From Kluyvera intermedia (GTDB taxonomy: Bacteria; Pseudomonadota; Gammaproteobacteria; Enterobacterales; Enterobacteriaceae), in the NCBI RefSeq assembly GCF_034424175.1, contig NZ_CP139986.1, positions 3,906,001 to 3,970,000 on the forward strand: DNA of 64,000 nt, written 5' to 3'. The stretch's first letter is position 1, and the number at the start of each line of letters is the position of its first letter. Positions 62,223 through 64,000 of the stretch are shown in pieces. The position numbers and the translations under genes are program-made. Below the pieces are notes generated by a model that did not search any database, was not told the origin of the DNA, and worked only from the letters and a program-made list of their open reading frames with translations.

Positions 62223-64000
62223 TTATTTTTGAATCTGCGCGTGCATTTCCTGCACTGATGTCACCTTCTCGGTCGCATCCGCATTTAGCGCCATCGCGGT
62301 GGCAAAGCCGCCGTTCAGGGTGGTGTCGTAATGCACCTTGTATTGCAGGGCGCTGCGACGAATCAGCTTGGAATCCTGAATCGCCTGGCGGCCCGCGGTG
62401 GTATTGATGATGTAGGTGTATTCGCCATTCTTAATACGGTCCTGAATATGCGGACGACCTTCATGCACCTTATTCACCAGACGCGGGTTGATACCGGCTT
62501 CGCCCAATACCACTGCGGTACCGTGGGTCGCATCCAACTCGAAGCCCTGTTTCAGGAGTTTGGCCGCCAGGTCAACCACGCGCTCTTTATCGCCTTCGCG
62601 AACGGAGAGCAGCGCACGGCCCTGTTTTTTCATGGTAGAGCTACTGCCCAGCTGTGCCTTAGCGAACGCTTCCGCGAAGGTGCGGCCTACGCCCATGACT
62701 TCGCCGGTAGAGCGCATTTCTGGCCCTAACAGTGGGTCAACGCCTGGGAATTTGTTGAACGGCAGCACCACTTCTTTTACCGAGTAGTACGGTGGGATAA
62801 CTTCTTTGGTCACACCCTGCTGTGCTAGCGTCTGACCCGCCATGACGCGCGCCGCCACTTTTGCCAGCGGCACGCCGGTGGCTTTGGAGACGAACGGTAC
62901 GGTACGTGCCGCACGAGGGTTGACTTCAATCAGGTAGACTTCGTTATCTTTGACCGCAAACTGCACGTTCATCAGACCGCGTACCTGCAACTCGAAGGCC
63001 AGTTTCTGCACCTGCTGGCGCATCACGTCCTGAATTTCCTGGCTCAGCGTGTAGGCTGGCAGGGAACACGCGGAGTCACCGGAGTGAACGCCAGCCTGTT
63101 CGATGTGTTCCATGATGCCGCCAATCAGCACCATTTCGCCGTCGCAGATAGCGTCAACATCGACTTCAATCGCATCATCAAGGAAGCGGTCCAGCAGCAC
63201 CGGCGCATCGTTAGAGACGCTGACGGCGGTCTGGAAGTAGCGTTTAAGGTCGATTTCGTCGTAAACGATTTCCATCGCCCGGCCGCCAAGCACGTAGGAC
63301 GGACGCACCACCAGCGGGTAGCCAATCTCTTTTGCCTTCTCAACGGCTTGTTCGATAGCGGTGACGGTGGCGTTCGCCGGTTGTTTCAGCTTCAGGCGGT
63401 CAACCGCGTGCTGGAAACGCTCACGGTCTTCTGCACGGTCGATGGCATCCGGGCTGGTGCCGATAACCGGTACGCCAGCGGCTTCCAGCGCACGCGCCAG
63501 TTTCAGCGGAGTCTGACCGCCATACTGCACGATAACGCCTTTTGGCTTCTCGATGCGCACGATTTCCAGCACATCTTCCAGCGTCACCGGCTCGAAGTAC
63601 AGGCGGTCGGAAGTGTCGTAGTCAGTCGAAACGGTTTCCGGGTTACAGTTGACCATGATGGTCTCGTAACCGTCTTCACGCAGCGCCAGCGAAGCGTGTA
63701 CGCAGCAGTAGTCGAATTCAATACCCTGACCGATACGGTTCGGGCCGCCGCCGAGGACCATGATTTTATCGCGGTCTACCGACGGGTTGGACTCACACTC
63801 ATCTTCATAGGTGGAGTACATGTAGGCGGTGTCTGTCGCAAATTCTGCCGCACAGGTATCCACGCGTTTGTAGACCGGGTGCAGGTCATACTGGTCACGC
63901 AGCTTGCGGATTTCCGCTTCGCGTACGCCCGCCAGTTTAGACAGACGCGCATCGGCAAAGCCTTTACGTTTCAGGTGGCGCAGGAAGTCTGCGTCGAGAC
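62223..64000 (-). CDS. carB: Carbamoyl-phosphate synthase large subunit (3' part; gene runs off the window)
   Basis: Makes carbamoyl phosphate for arginine and pyrimidine synthesis, using ammonia from CarA. The frame is open to the window edge (592 codons plus 2 nt), beginning LDADFLRHLKRKGFADA. It therefore covers the end of the oligomerisation region, the second ATP-grasp synthetic domain (MVLGGGPNRIGQGIEFDY, RPSYVLGGRAMEI, EVNPRAARTVPF) and the C-terminal allosteric domain that binds UMP, IMP and ornithine (STGEVMGVGRTFAEAFAKA). The protein ends HAQIQK. About 480 N-terminal residues are outside the window. Confidence 0.97.
   Translation of the reverse strand, partial: LDADFLRHLKRKGFADARLSKLAGVREAEIRKLRDQYDLHPVYKRVDTCAAEFATDTAYMYSTYEDECESNPSVDRDKIMVLGGGPNRIGQGIEFDYCCVHASLALREDGYETIMVNCNPETVSTDYDTSDRLYFEPVTLEDVLEIVRIEKPKGVIVQYGGQTPLKLARALEAAGVPVIGTSPDAIDRAEDRERFQHAVDRLKLKQPANATVTAIEQAVEKAKEIGYPLVVRPSYVLGGRAMEIVYDEIDLKRYFQTAVSVSNDAPVLLDRFLDDAIEVDVDAICDGEMVLIGGIMEHIEQAGVHSGDSACSLPAYTLSQEIQDVMRQQVQKLAFELQVRGLMNVQFAVKDNEVYLIEVNPRAARTVPFVSKATGVPLAKVAARVMAGQTLAQQGVTKEVIPPYYSVKEVVLPFNKFPGVDPLLGPEMRSTGEVMGVGRTFAEAFAKAQLGSSSTMKKQGRALLSVREGDKERVVDLAAKLLKQGFELDATHGTAVVLGEAGINPRLVNKVHEGRPHIQDRIKNGEYTYIINTTAGRQAIQDSKLIRRSALQYKVHYDTTLNGGFATAMALNADATEKVTSVQEMHAQIQK

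Overview
The window is chromosomal DNA from a gamma-proteobacterium of the family Enterobacteriaceae, close to the Escherichia/Citrobacter/Enterobacter/Kluyvera group. Gene order matches the E. coli carB-to-ftsQ region read backwards, and almost every protein matches its E. coli counterpart in length and key motifs. The genus cannot be fixed by eye. Differences from E. coli K-12 argue against that species: a different leu leader peptide, extra residues at the FtsW and LeuO N-termini, a 281-residue AraC, GC-rich REP-like repeats of another type, and a sugar-acid gene cluster where E. coli has the fix/cai/yaaU region. I saw no IS element, prophage, CRISPR array, tRNA or rRNA.

Layout. 1-14232, minus strand: the division and cell-wall (dcw) cluster, mraZ-rsmH-ftsL-ftsI-murE-murF-mraY-murD-ftsW-murG-murC-ddlB-ftsQ (ftsQ cut by the window edge), tightly overlapping, with a recognisable mra promoter and MraZ operator. 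14701-19473, minus: cra, ilvH, ilvI and leuO. 20011-24933, plus: the leu promoter, leader peptide, attenuator and leuABCD. 25039-28185: setA, the sugar-phosphate stress RNA SgrS with its small protein SgrT, and the activator gene sgrR. 28227-31606: TPP riboswitch and thiBPQ thiamine importer. 31681-37806: yabI, then araC, the ara control region and araBAD. 37848-44897: LexA-box polB, rapA, rluA, djlA. 44992-51948: an ERIC element, then lptD-surA-pdxA-rsmA-apaG-apaH. 51994-55022, minus: folA, kefC, kefF.

55141-60680 is the accessory part. It holds an anion:cation-symporter type MFS permease and a D-2-hydroxyacid dehydrogenase (one minus-strand operon), an IdnR-like LacI regulator, and a divergent operon of an IdnO-like 5-ketogluconate reductase, a gluconokinase and a YhcH/YiaL-type protein. 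Together they predict uptake of 2-keto-, 5-keto- or 2,5-diketo-D-gluconate, reduction to D-gluconate and phosphorylation to 6-phosphogluconate. It resembles the E. coli idn system with the permease and first dehydrogenase replaced by unrelated families. Gapped TGTTAC half-sites and CRP-like sites lie beside both operons.

60721-64000, minus: a YgdI/YgdR-type lipoprotein, a zinc-motif-less ROK kinase and the 3' part of carB.

Intergenic repeats are frequent: one GC-rich REP-like unit recurs at five places and a related form at another, a classical E. coli-type REP follows thiQ, and a three-hairpin element sits inside the araBAD operon. The most unusual signals are the ketogluconate cluster, its unexplained YiaL-type member, and the araA-araD element.
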